Shown: piece by piece, positions 21,163 to 30,546 of the stretch | How positions within the stretch are numbered: the stretch's first letter is position 1 | How the letters are laid out: the number at the start of each line of letters is the position of its first letter | Assembly (NCBI GenBank): GCA_009667805.1 | Contig: CM019066.1 | Coordinates: 5,704,001 to 5,768,000, forward strand | Length of the DNA stretch: 64,000 nucleotides | Reading direction: 5' to 3' | DNA from: Leptobrachium leishanense | Taxonomy: Eukaryota > Chordata > Amphibia > Anura > Megophryidae | Program-made: the position numbers and the translations under genes | Notes under the pieces: model-generated | Told to the model about the DNA's origin: nothing | The model's database searches: none | The model's input: the letters and a program-made list of their open reading frames with translations, nothing else

Positions 21163-22376
21163 TTAACCACTTGGCTGCTATGGACGCACTCAGCGTGTCC
21201 AGCCAAGTGGTTCTACTGTGCTATGAACGCGCTGAGCGCGTCCGAGCACAGGAGGCAGCAATCCGCCGGATTCCGGCGGATTGCTGCGCCCCCCGGTGCG
21301 GGCTGACATCTTGGATGTCAGCCCAGCACTCCGGGACCCCGGCGGGGACATTAGATGTCATTGCGGCGACGCGATGACATCTAATTCAGGCGCCCCCCCG
21401 CATGTGCGGAGGAGGCGCCTGAAAGGGAGGGGGGAGGTCCTTCGGACCTCTCTCCCTCCCGATTGCCGGGGAGCAGGGAGTTAATATAGGCACCGCTTGG
21501 AAGGGCACAGCCTGCCCTTCCAAACGGTGGCTGTCATTAACCCCTGGGGAGCCGGATCACGAATCAGCGCCGGTTCGTGATCCTTTCCCGGAGCTGGCCG
21601 ACATCTTGGATGTCGGCCAAGCCTCCGGGAACTCCCCCTGAGGACTGGCGTCATCGTGCATAGCACGATGACGCCAGTCCTGGAGTTAACCCCTAGCTGC
21701 CACCAACGGTGGAGATAGGGGGTTCCAATGAACCCCCTATCTCCCGATCCGTGGCAGCTAGGGGTTAAAGTTTAGCATGGCCGTTCCAACAATACCAAAC
21801 ACGACTGTGAAAAAAGTTTTTTTTTAAAAAAAAATTAAAAATAAAAAAATATTTCAAAAAAATTCTAAAAAAAAAAAACAAACAAGGTTTTTTTTTTTTT
21901 TTGGTTTGTTAATGCAGCAATATTGTTCCCATTTCAATTATAATGTGAACAATGATGCTGCACTAACGACTAACGATTTTTGTATGCGGTGCGTTTGTTA
22001 AAAATCGTGTAATTTTCCCCAAAAAAAAATGTAACGAGACCCCATTTCTAATTTTTTTAACAAGCGCACCCCATACAAAATATAACCGCAATTGCTCGCA
22101 TGTTAAAATGTGAAAAAAAAAGCTTTACACGTTGTAAATTATTGAAAATTCATATTTAATTGCATTTTTTGTTATAATATACAGACAGGACATGACGTAT
22201 ACATATAATAATGACATATTATGAATCTGCCGAGTCTGACGGAAAGAACGATATATAATATGTCTGGGTCATATACTAAAATAAGCCTTCAAAACACGTT
22301 TAAACATGATGCGCAAAACAGGTAAAAAATGACCTCAGCACAGGGGCGGGAAAAGCCTCAGCAGCGAAAGGGTTAA
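21163..22376 (+). mobile_element. piggyBac-like non-autonomous element packed with hairpins
   Basis: TTAA lies at both ends (21163-21166 and 22373-22376). The ends TTAACCACTTGGCTGC and GCAGCGAAAGGGTTAA match those of the shorter reverse copy at 50281-51000. The left half is a chain of hairpins: GCAATCCGCCGGATTCCGGC, CTGACATCTTGGATGTCAG, AGGTCCTTCGGACCT, and CTGGCGTCATCGTGCATAGC with its mirror, among others. The right half is AT-rich with ATGACGTATACATATAATAA. No transposase is encoded. Confidence 0.78.
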
Positions 22377-22673
22377 AAATGGACCTTCCTGTGCAGACTA
22401 ATAAAACCCGTGTACACTATTATCTTTCCTTGTGTTATAATCGGCTACCATAACATTCATGTACCAAAATCTATAGGTAGCAAGAACAAGATATCATTTC
22501 CCTCCTGTATCTATACAAAAAAAAAAGAACACTACACCTTATATTGAAAAGTTGCTTTTTTAGCCTTATAATCTACAACTCATTTTATGGAACCGCTAAA
22601 TCATATTGTGATCAATATCACACATATAGCTTTATATTGCCACTTGCTTGGATGTGTAGTAGAGCTTCTCTGG
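22377..22673. other. Interval between the two duplicated element ends
   Basis: AT-rich; no gene or repeat recognised. Confidence 0.4.
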
Positions 22674-22972
22674 TACAAAATATAACCGCAATTGCTCGCA
22701 TGTTAAAATGTGAAAAAAAAAGCTTTACACGTTGTAAATTATTGAAAATTCATATTTAATTGCATTTTTTGTTATAATATACAGACAGGACATGACGTAT
22801 ACATATAATAATGACATATTATGAATCTGCCGAGTCTGACGGAAAGAACGATATATAATATGTCTGGGTCATATACTAAAATAAGCCTTCAAAACACGTT
22901 TAAACATGAGCGAAACCGGTAAAAATGACCTCAGCACAGAGGCGTGAAACGCCTCAGCAGCGAAAGGGTTAA
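22674..22972 (+). mobile_element. Partial duplicate of the piggyBac-like element's right end
   Basis: Positions 22674-22909 are identical to 22074-22309, 236 bp at an offset of exactly 600. The sequences then differ slightly up to GCAGCGAAAGGGTTAA. The left part of the element is absent. Confidence 0.85.
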
Positions 22973-22974
22973 AG

Positions 22975-23940
22975 TAGCTTAGTTGCATGAGTATTTTTGT
23001 ATTTCTTCCACTGTCTACACACGAGAGTACCTACAATGGGTAACCTATTGTTTGGTCGCCATCTAATGCCCGACTTTTATAACTGCAGCTAAAAAAAGTT
23101 ACCAGAGTTAAAAAGACTCTGGACTAGGAGGCGTATATTTTTGTTCTTTAATGCTTGGTTCACCACACCAAGTTCAGCCGTGATTCTGAAAAACTCAGAA
23201 AACCGAAGCTTTAAGAGCATTTTGTGGATCTTTTTTGTACCTTTAGTAAAAAAACTAAATATGTGAACTGTTATATTTTTTTTAAAAACTTTCAATAACA
23301 AATTTTGTATTATATTTATTAGAAATCCAATAGAATTTATTAGTTTAATAATTAATTTCTAATTAGAAATCTTTATACAGGTTGAGTATCTCTCAACCAT
23401 AATCCCAAAAAACGAAAACTGAACTTGTCAGAGACTGTTAGCCATAGTAATTGGTCACCTTTTTGCCGCTCACGACAGGTCCTCCTCTGGCACTGCAGCG
23501 TGTTCCAGAGCACCAGCAATGGACGTGCTGGGACACCTGTGTAACCGCAGCCCGAGACATGCTGCAAAGCTCCAGTCTCAAACACACTGGTGCTGCTCGG
23601 CTTGTTCAAAAAATGTGGATGTCTAATTTTATCTCCAATGCAGGACAAAGCTTGGACACATCAGATCAGCATATTGCAAGGACAGATTTCCAGCCAGCAC
23701 CTTTCTACTTATGGTGGGTGGATCAGACGACTGGGTTTCTCTGCTGTTGATCAGGAGATCTTGGCCGTAGATGCCATTGTGCATATGCTCATTTGGTTTA
23801 GCTATATCTTTGCGAGTTTGTTCACTGTTTGTTATTAAACCTCTCTGGTACTTTGGATTATTACACTATACTCAGATTTGTCTGTTTTATTGTATAGAGG
23901 TCTCCTTTCAAAGAGCTCAGATACAGCCTATATAGCAGGT
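22975..23940. other. Stretch with no recognised feature
   Basis: AT-rich in the first half; the 23400-23840 part has mixed composition with short open frames and no known motif. Confidence 0.4.
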
Positions 23941-23949
23941 TGCTCAGTT

Positions 23950-24335
23950 TCTCATTATTTATTAAGCGCCAACACATTCCGCAGCGCTGTAAAAAGGTGC
24001 AGTGGGTAAAGACAGGACAATTCTACAACACATACAGGAGGCAGGTCAGTATTCTGCCAACAGATACAGGACGACATGAGGGCCCTATTCCTGTGGGACC
24101 TTACAGTCTAGATGAGTGAGAAACAGGAGGGGTGGGCTGCAGTGATGAGTTAATGCAGGTAAAGGTGAGGACCGTTTTTGTGTCTTTCAGATGTCTTGTT
24201 ATGGAGTCGGGTGGTTGGCTTCCCTAAACAGAAGGGTCTTTAGGGAGTGTTTAAATGAAGCCAGATTTGGGGACAGTCTGATATTGCGAGGAAGCGCATT
24301 CCATAGGGTCGGCGCCGCACGAGAAAAGTCCTGCC
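23950..24335 (-). pseudogene. LINE 3' end with reverse transcriptase C-terminal codons
   Basis: On the minus strand it ends with GGCGCTTAATAAATAATG. Upstream it encodes a decayed version of the AAPTLWNALP and FKRSLKTFLF C-terminal motifs that are clearer at 35930-36330. It is 5'-truncated. Confidence 0.65.
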
Positions 24336-24529
24336 GTCTTAGCAAGTGCTATGCATCGTGTCCAAGTCCATTTTTTGCTGATGCTGCTGCAGCATGTGCC
24401 TTGAAACTCTCCTGGCTTGACCCTCCTCCAATCTGGCTTTGTAACCTGTGCCAGATTCTAAAAAGAGAAAAATCCAGTTAGCAGGGCTGTGAGCATTTCA
24501 GATACAGGCTACTCTATTAAAAATCAATT

Positions 24530-24800
24530 TTCATTCAAACAATAGTACTACTGTCAATATAAGTGGGAGTGGCCCTGTGATTTGGTTAAACTTTGGTTTA
24601 CTTCAAACAATGCTACTACTGTCACTATAAGTGGGAGTGCCCCTGTGATTTGGTTAAACTTTGGTTTACTCCAAACAATGGAACTACTTTTGGCTGCTCC
24701 GTGCTTGTTTTGTAAAATGACAGTAGTACCGTTGTTTGAATTAACTTGTGTGATTTTAGTGTCAAGTAATGGTAATACCGTTGTTTGAAGCTCTTTGACT
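24530..24800. repeat. Direct and inverted repeats (foldback)
   Basis: A 73-bp unit containing GTGGGAGTGGCCCTGTGATT is present twice, at 24535 and about 24608. CAAACAATGSTACTACTGTC recurs inverted near 24720-24740 and 24770-24790, giving a foldback. Confidence 0.6.
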
Positions 24801-24949
24801 ATTTTATGTACAATTTTTTCAGGGCACCGTTTCAACAGTCGGCCATAACTTACAACTGTAAGACCCTATGAAATACATTAAATCCAGTAATCAGAAGTAT
24901 TCCATAACTAAACCAGAGGATAAACAAAAGTGTCAGTGCAAGTAAAGGA

Positions 24950-25722
24950 AATCCTTTATTTTTATTTATTTATTTATTTATTTATAAAAGGATTTTACCA
25001 GGAAGGATACATTGAGATTTCTCTCGTTTTCAAGTATGTCCTGGGTTTGAGAACATTGAGTGGTTACAGAAATACAAAATAGTAAAATGCAAGAAATTAA
25101 CACAAGACCAAATATACAGATTAACAGAAAAATAAATATGGAGGAAATAAAGTCATTATGTTACATGTTTACAGGTGCATTTTGTATTGAGGTATGTTAA
25201 TAGGGAAGTCTTAAGGGACTTTAAACTGGGGGAAGATTTGACGGTGTCTGGGAGGTTATTCCATATTTGCGGTGCTCTGTAGGAAAATGAGGATCGAGCC
25301 ATTTTCTTTTTGTATTGCGGTATTGCAAGTAAGGTGCTGGTCCTGGATCTGAGGTTATAGGATGAGGGAACTGCCGGGGGAAGCAGCATATTCAGGTAGG
25401 GTGGTAGCTTCCCAGAAAAGCTCTTAAACACCAGGTTGGAAAGGTGAAGGGTGCGTCTAGAGTCCAGTGATGGCCAGTTTAGTTCTTTTAACATGTCACA
25501 ATGGTGGGTCATGTAGTTACATTGTAGCACAAAGCGACAGAATGAGTTATACAATGTAGTAAGTTTCTGGAGGTGTGTTTGTGGGGCGGCTGCATACACT
25601 ACATCTCCGTATTCAATGGCTGGCATAAGCATTTGTTGTACAATCTGCTTTCTTACCGCGGGGCTCAGGCAGGATTTGTTTCTGTATAGGGCACCTAGTT
25701 TGGGGTAGAGTTTAGATGAGAG
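24950..25722 (-). mobile_element. L2-like LINE, 3' part, interrupted by the gypsy element
   Basis: The minus-strand frame at 25156-25632 encodes the reverse-transcriptase C-terminus, with MPAIEYGDVVYAAAPQTHLQ, LDSRRTLHLSNLVFKS and APQIWNNLPDTVKSSP. A 3' tail with GAGAAATCTCAATGTATCCT and a (TTTA)n end follows near 24957. The 5' side continues at 34109-34217 beyond the gypsy insertion. The sequence is very close to 59400-60175. Confidence 0.85.
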
Positions 25723-26795
25723 TGTAGCGCTGTGTTAAAAATCTTGCTGTGGCAGTACCTATTTTTGGCCGCAAGATGGAGACTATCGCGATCAGAGATA
25801 CTGGACATTGGGACTACAATGCCCGGCATGCTTTGCAAGAAGACAGGAAGTGGGTGGGGACTGGAGACTTACATCCTCTGCCTCGTGGAGAAAGTTCCAG
25901 AGCGCGCCAGGGAACGGACAAAAGCAGACGCACTGAGGAGAGCGCGAGAGAACCTAGGCCACAGCCCGAGGGAGACTTGTTATTCCGGTTTGGGTCACTC
26001 AACCTGAGGAGAAGGAGACTTGCCAGAGCCCAGACATTGCTGTAGACCGGCGGAATCGAACGGAGAGCAGGCGGAGAGCTAGATAAGCTGCATGAAGTCA
26101 GACAACGGATCCGGCCGCTAGTATCCCCAGTCAAAATCCGGAGGAGAGACGTCCTGGGTCAGCGGAGCCTAAAGCCTGCGTCGGATGGGTGAGAGGCCTC
26201 CAAGGCTGTTTGTGATTAATGGTCAAGCTGCTGTTTTCTCTTTAAAGTCCACAGGGCCCCAACTGACTAGTCGAAGACTTTCCTTTAATAAACTCACTGG
26301 CCAGTTGAACGGTACCCGGGTACCACACACATATACACCTTTCACCTTCTGGGACTTAACTTGTGCAGGACTCATTTCCTTTTATGAATCGGAACAGGGG
26401 TTAAGGATAAAGATACGTTCCGAATATATTTTTCCTCTTTTTTTTCCGCTGCGCGTTTACCGTAATACGAAGGGATTGTATGTTTGGGGTTTTGCTACGT
26501 GTCCCCTTTTCTGAACTATCGGGAAATTGCATTGCTTTTATGTTCGGTTGCGAATATTTTATTTTCCGAAATACGAAGCCTCGTGTTTCGTTTCTTTGCC
26601 GCTACGCGTTTTACCGTGATACGAAAATACTGTAATAATACTTGTGAATATCGTGTCTCGACATCTGCTCAAATATTTTAGTAAACTATTTAAATGATAA
26701 AAACTCACAACTGTGTTGGAGTATATTTATTCCCTAGTGCGGGGAGACTGACCCGTGGTTCATTTTCAGCGGCTCCTCCGGGAGTGAGCGCTACA
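25723..26795 (+). repeat. 5' LTR
   Basis: 1,073 bp, beginning TGTAGCGCTG and ending GAGCGCTACA, so it has TG...CA ends inside a 10-bp inverted repeat. A candidate AATAAA lies at 26287. It differs from the 3' LTR by scattered substitutions and one-base indels plus one divergent block near 25908-25945. Open frames in the LTR are not genes. Confidence 0.93.
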
Positions 26796-26797
26796 CG

Positions 26798-26817
26798 TGG
26801 GGGCTCGTTTCCGGGAT
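26798..26817 (+). other. Primer binding site, tRNA-Pro-like with extra TT
   Basis: TGGGGGCTCGTTTCCGGGAT starts 2 bp after the LTR. It matches the well-known tRNA-Pro primer site of gammaretroviruses (TGGGGGCTCGTCCGGGAT) except for two additional T residues in the middle. Confidence 0.75.
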
Positions 26818-26853
26818 CCAGTCTCTGGAAAAACCGCATCTAAAGGGTTAAAT

Positions 26854-28343
26854 ATGGATCCAGACACTGTTGCCGAGTGGTGTGGGGAGCACAGTAGCCA
26901 GTCAGAATGTTGTATAGTTATGGATATTCCAGCAGACACTTGGGCTGAAGATCAGATTCGCCAGGCCGTGGCCACGCTAGCACCAGGTCATCGGGGGTTA
27001 ATATTGGACATTGAAAAAAAACCAGATACTTCTCACATGTATGTTCTTCTCGAGTGGAGAAAGGGTGTTCCGCCATGTTTTCAGGGGACGAGCGTGAAAC
27101 TGGCCGAAGAGGTGGAAGTCCAACTAATTAAGCCAAGTACGCCACGTGGCGAATCCGCAAGTGTTCCCGCGCCTAGTCCGTTGGCCATGATAGGGCCTGA
27201 ATTTATCGTGGCTATTGGAGATCTACTGGCTAAATGTCAGAAAACAAGCCCTCCTCACACTAACTTCGGTTATCGACGGTTAAGAAATTTTACAGGAAAC
27301 GTACCAACTCCGGCGGGAGAAGAAACTTTTGAAGAATGGGTGGAACAGGCGATGCAGGCTCTGGATGAGTGGGATGTCCCTGAGGCCCAGTTTAAGCAAA
27401 GGATCACTGAGAGCTTAAAGGGACCTGCGTCAGAAGCGGTGAGAAACCTAAAACTGAGTAGAAAAGATTGTACTGCTTTAGATTATTTAAACGTTCTTGA
27501 AGAAGTTTTTGGGCGAACTGAAAAGGCGGCCGAATTGGTATATCAGTACGAACACACCTATCAGAGAAGAGGTGAAAGGATAACCGAGTACATGAGGCGC
27601 CTGGATAAGATTCTACATCAGATACTCCTGAAGAAAGGGGCCGAACCGGCCGAAGTAGATAAGATCCGAATAAAACAGATCCTGAGGGGCTCTCAACCTC
27701 TAGATCCAGTGATGATGCAGCTGAGAAGCAGAGCAGGTAACCAAGAGTTAAAGTACCTGGAACTGATCCGAGTTGTACGAGAGGAAGAGGCTTTACTAGA
27801 AGAGAAATCTTTCAGGCGGGGGGAAAGGGCTTATGCACAACCTGTGAGACATAATGACGGCCTGCAACCTGAAAGCGACTCTCTAGATACCTATGGATCT
27901 GACGAGGACGAACAAGAACATCTAGTTGTTTTTAAATCTACAGAGAAGGCTGCCAAAGAGTCGAACCTCCCTGAACGGGGTGAATTGTCCAAAACCGTCA
28001 AGAAAGTTCAGGAAGCTCAAGTTGAATTGCAACAAGCGCATGCGGAACTGTGCGGGTATTGATGAAGGCGACAGAGATGCAGGCAGAAATGCAGAAATTC
28101 CTCACAGGTATGCAGACGACGGGAGTTGCTGTGGCGTCTGGTCCAAATCCTTTAACCAAATCTCAACAAGCAACTACGTCTCCGCTCTCTAAGAAGAGAT
28201 GTTTCGGGTGTGGAGAAATGGGCCATTTCCGCGCACAGTGCAAAGGCCGAAAGCCTGAGAAGGATAGAGTCAAGGGACTGTTGGAAGCCCTGGAAGGACT
28301 GTTATCTACCTCACCGGCGGGAAACGCCAGTGGGCACCAGTAA
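26854..28343 (+). pseudogene. gag: gag: PNMA-like Gag polyprotein (frameshifted)
   Basis: Gag forms the particle that packages element RNA. The ATG at 26854 is the best start; the upstream in-frame GTG falls in the primer site. The N-terminal region (CCIVMDIPADTWAEDQIRQA) resembles the start of PNMA proteins. A capsid-like domain spans about residues 145-320, with LRNFTGNVPTPAGEETFEEW, LKGPASEAVRNL and YLNVLEEVFG. The frame ends at 28062 after ELCGY. The next frame (28050-28343) carries on with MKATEMQAEMQKF and a CX2CX4HX4C zinc knuckle, CFGCGEMGHFRAQC, so one extra base near 28050 split the gene. pol overlaps the gag end in another frame, suggesting expression by frameshifting. Confidence 0.88.
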
Positions 28344-29404
28344 AGGAGCAACCTGAGTGCCCGAGGGTTGAACCCCGCTCCAGAAACCAAGCAAAGACTA
28401 AGAGGGCGAGAAGGTCCAAAGCCGAGCCAACTGTAGAGCCTGCCAAGACTGAAAGAGTCACTCCCTTAGCGTCCGGGTCTACGTCATGGGGAGGCAATGC
28501 ACACCCAAAACCTGCACGGGCCAAGAAAAAGGCCAGGGTACAGCAAACTGGGTCTAAGCGTCCGGATACCGCCACTAAGTTTCCTGACCAACTGATAGGT
28601 CCTTCTCCTATTGTGCCAATCCAAGTGGAAGGAGTCTACACCAAAGCCCTGTTAGATTCAGGGGCTCAAGTGACATTGATCTACAGAGACTTCTATGAGA
28701 AACACTTAAAGCACATTCCTTTGCAAGAGTTGAAGGATTTGGAAATATGGGGTATCGGCACTGAGAAACTCCCTTATGACGGGTACCTGCAAGTGAAGTT
28801 GGAGATCGGATCTGAAGTCATCGGGCAGTCTGGGGGTTGTGATGCATTGGCTATTGTGTGTCCTCGACCCTCGGGTGCGAACAGAAGCTCCCTGATAGTG
28901 GGGACGAATACTGACCTAGTGCGGCGTCTCCTGACGCCTATCGTGTTGGAAGAAGGTTCAACTCAAGGAGTGCACCCAATGTTACGTCCGGTCTATCAGA
29001 GGATGGTCGAAGAACGAAAGGCACCTGCCGAGGTGGGAAGACTGTGGAGACTGGGTGGAACAGAGAAGGTTCTGCAAGCAGGAGAAGTAGCGAGCTTCCG
29101 GGCTTCAGTCAAGTTGAACGGATCGCAACCCGGTCCCTATGTGGTGCTGGGAACCGATTTTGATCATGGGAGTGAAACCGGAGTCGAAGTAATTCCTGAA
29201 ATAATCTCCACCAAAGCCCTGAAGAGAACACGAGGAAGAGTCTCGGTCAGTGTGTGCAATGTGACAGATTCTCCAGTAGTCCTTAAAGCACGAATGCCTA
29301 TCGGGCAAGTAGAGTCTGCTACACCCCTCTCTACTGATTTAGGAGGGGGAGTGGATAAAGAGATTCCAGATGAAAGATTCTACCCCAAAGACGCTTCCAT
29401 TTAA
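28344..29404 (+). pseudogene. pol: pol 5' part: retropepsin-like protease
   Basis: The frame is open from the gag end, although it has no early ATG. It encodes a basic linker and then an aspartic protease with ALLDSGAQVTLIYRDF, carrying the catalytic Asp-Ser-Gly. A long region before the reverse transcriptase includes SLIVGTNTDLVRRLL and GQVESATPL. An in-frame TAA at 29402-29404 interrupts it; the same frame continues afterwards with PEWKKRLQSQVLKWKELFSK, so this is a nonsense mutation and not a gene boundary. Confidence 0.85.
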
Positions 29405-30546
29405 CCTGAGTGGAAGAAACGTCTTCAGTCTCAAGTCCTAAAGTGGAAGGAATTGTTCTCGAAAGATGAGTTCGATGTGGGCCTAGCTAAGAGTACTGAG
29501 CACCGCATTCGGTTACAAGAAGACAAGCCGTTTCGTGAAAGATCAAGGCGAGTTCCGCTGGGAGACTTGGATGATCTGCGAGAGCAACTGAATGAATTGC
29601 AAAGAACCAAGGTGATTCAAGAGTCCAGGAGTCCATATGCATCTCCCATAGTGTCGGTCCGGAAGAAAAATGGTTCTGTCCGCCTATGTATAGACTACCG
29701 CACATTGAACCGGAGAACCATCCCCGACCAATATGCCACTCCTCGGATAGAGGATGCCCTACAGTGTTTGTCTGGAGCAAAGTGGTTTAGTGTACTAGAC
29801 CTGCGAAGCGGATATCACCAGATACCCATGCATCCTGAAGAAGACAGGAGAAAACTGCGTTCATCTGTCCACTAGGGTTCTTTGAATTCAACAGAATGCC
29901 TCAAGGCCTTACGGGGGCTCCAGCTACGTTCCAACGGTTGATGGAGAAGACAGTCGGGGATATGAATTTAATTGAAGTATTAGTGTACCTGGATGACATA
30001 ATTGTGTTTGGGAAGACTCTGGAAGAACATGAACAACGTCTGGAGAAGGTCTTGAAGAGGCTCCATGAAGAGGGGCTGAAACTGTCTCTGGAGAAGTGTC
30101 AATTCTGCCTACCGTCTGTTACGTATCTAGGACATGTGGTCTCAGCAGAAGGTGTTTCGACAGATCCTCGGAAGTTGGAGGCCGTAGCTTCTTGGCCTAG
30201 ACCCCGAAACGTCACTGAGCTTAGATCTTTCTTGGGATTCTGTTCATATTATCGAAGATTTGTGGAAGGATTCGCAAAAATAGCTCAACCACTGAACAAA
30301 CTCCTGCAGAAGGAAACCACCGAAGAAGGCTGCAAGGTCTCTGATAAAAACCCGTCCGCTCCGGGGCCAAGGAAAGCTCGAGAGTCTATACAAGGTGAAT
30401 GGACCAGTCAATGTGAAGGAGCTTTCGTAAAGCTGAAAGAGAGTCTAACCCGAGCTCCTGTTTTGGCTTATGCGGACCCTCACAAGCCGTATGAATTACA
30501 TGTGGATGCCAGCCGAGAAGGTCTGGGAGGAGTCCTATATCAGTAG
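29405..30546 (+). pseudogene. pol: pol middle: reverse transcriptase and RNase H start
   Basis: Reverse transcriptase motifs appear in order: SPIVSVRKKNGSVRLCIDYR, WFSVLDLRSGYHQI (first catalytic Asp), then, after a one-base loss in an A run near 29855, MPQGLTGAPATFQRLME and VYLDDIIVFG (YLDD near 29986), YLGHVVSAEGV and LGFCSYYRRFV. RNase H begins with YELHVDASREGLGGVLYQ. An in-frame TAG at 30544-30546 interrupts it right after this motif, and the frame continues beyond. The frameshift and the stop disable this copy. Confidence 0.9.

Noticed and set aside
25732..26681. Open frames of up to about 110 codons inside the 5' LTR
   Set aside because: The same frames appear in the 3' LTR with length changes; they are LTR sequence, not genes.
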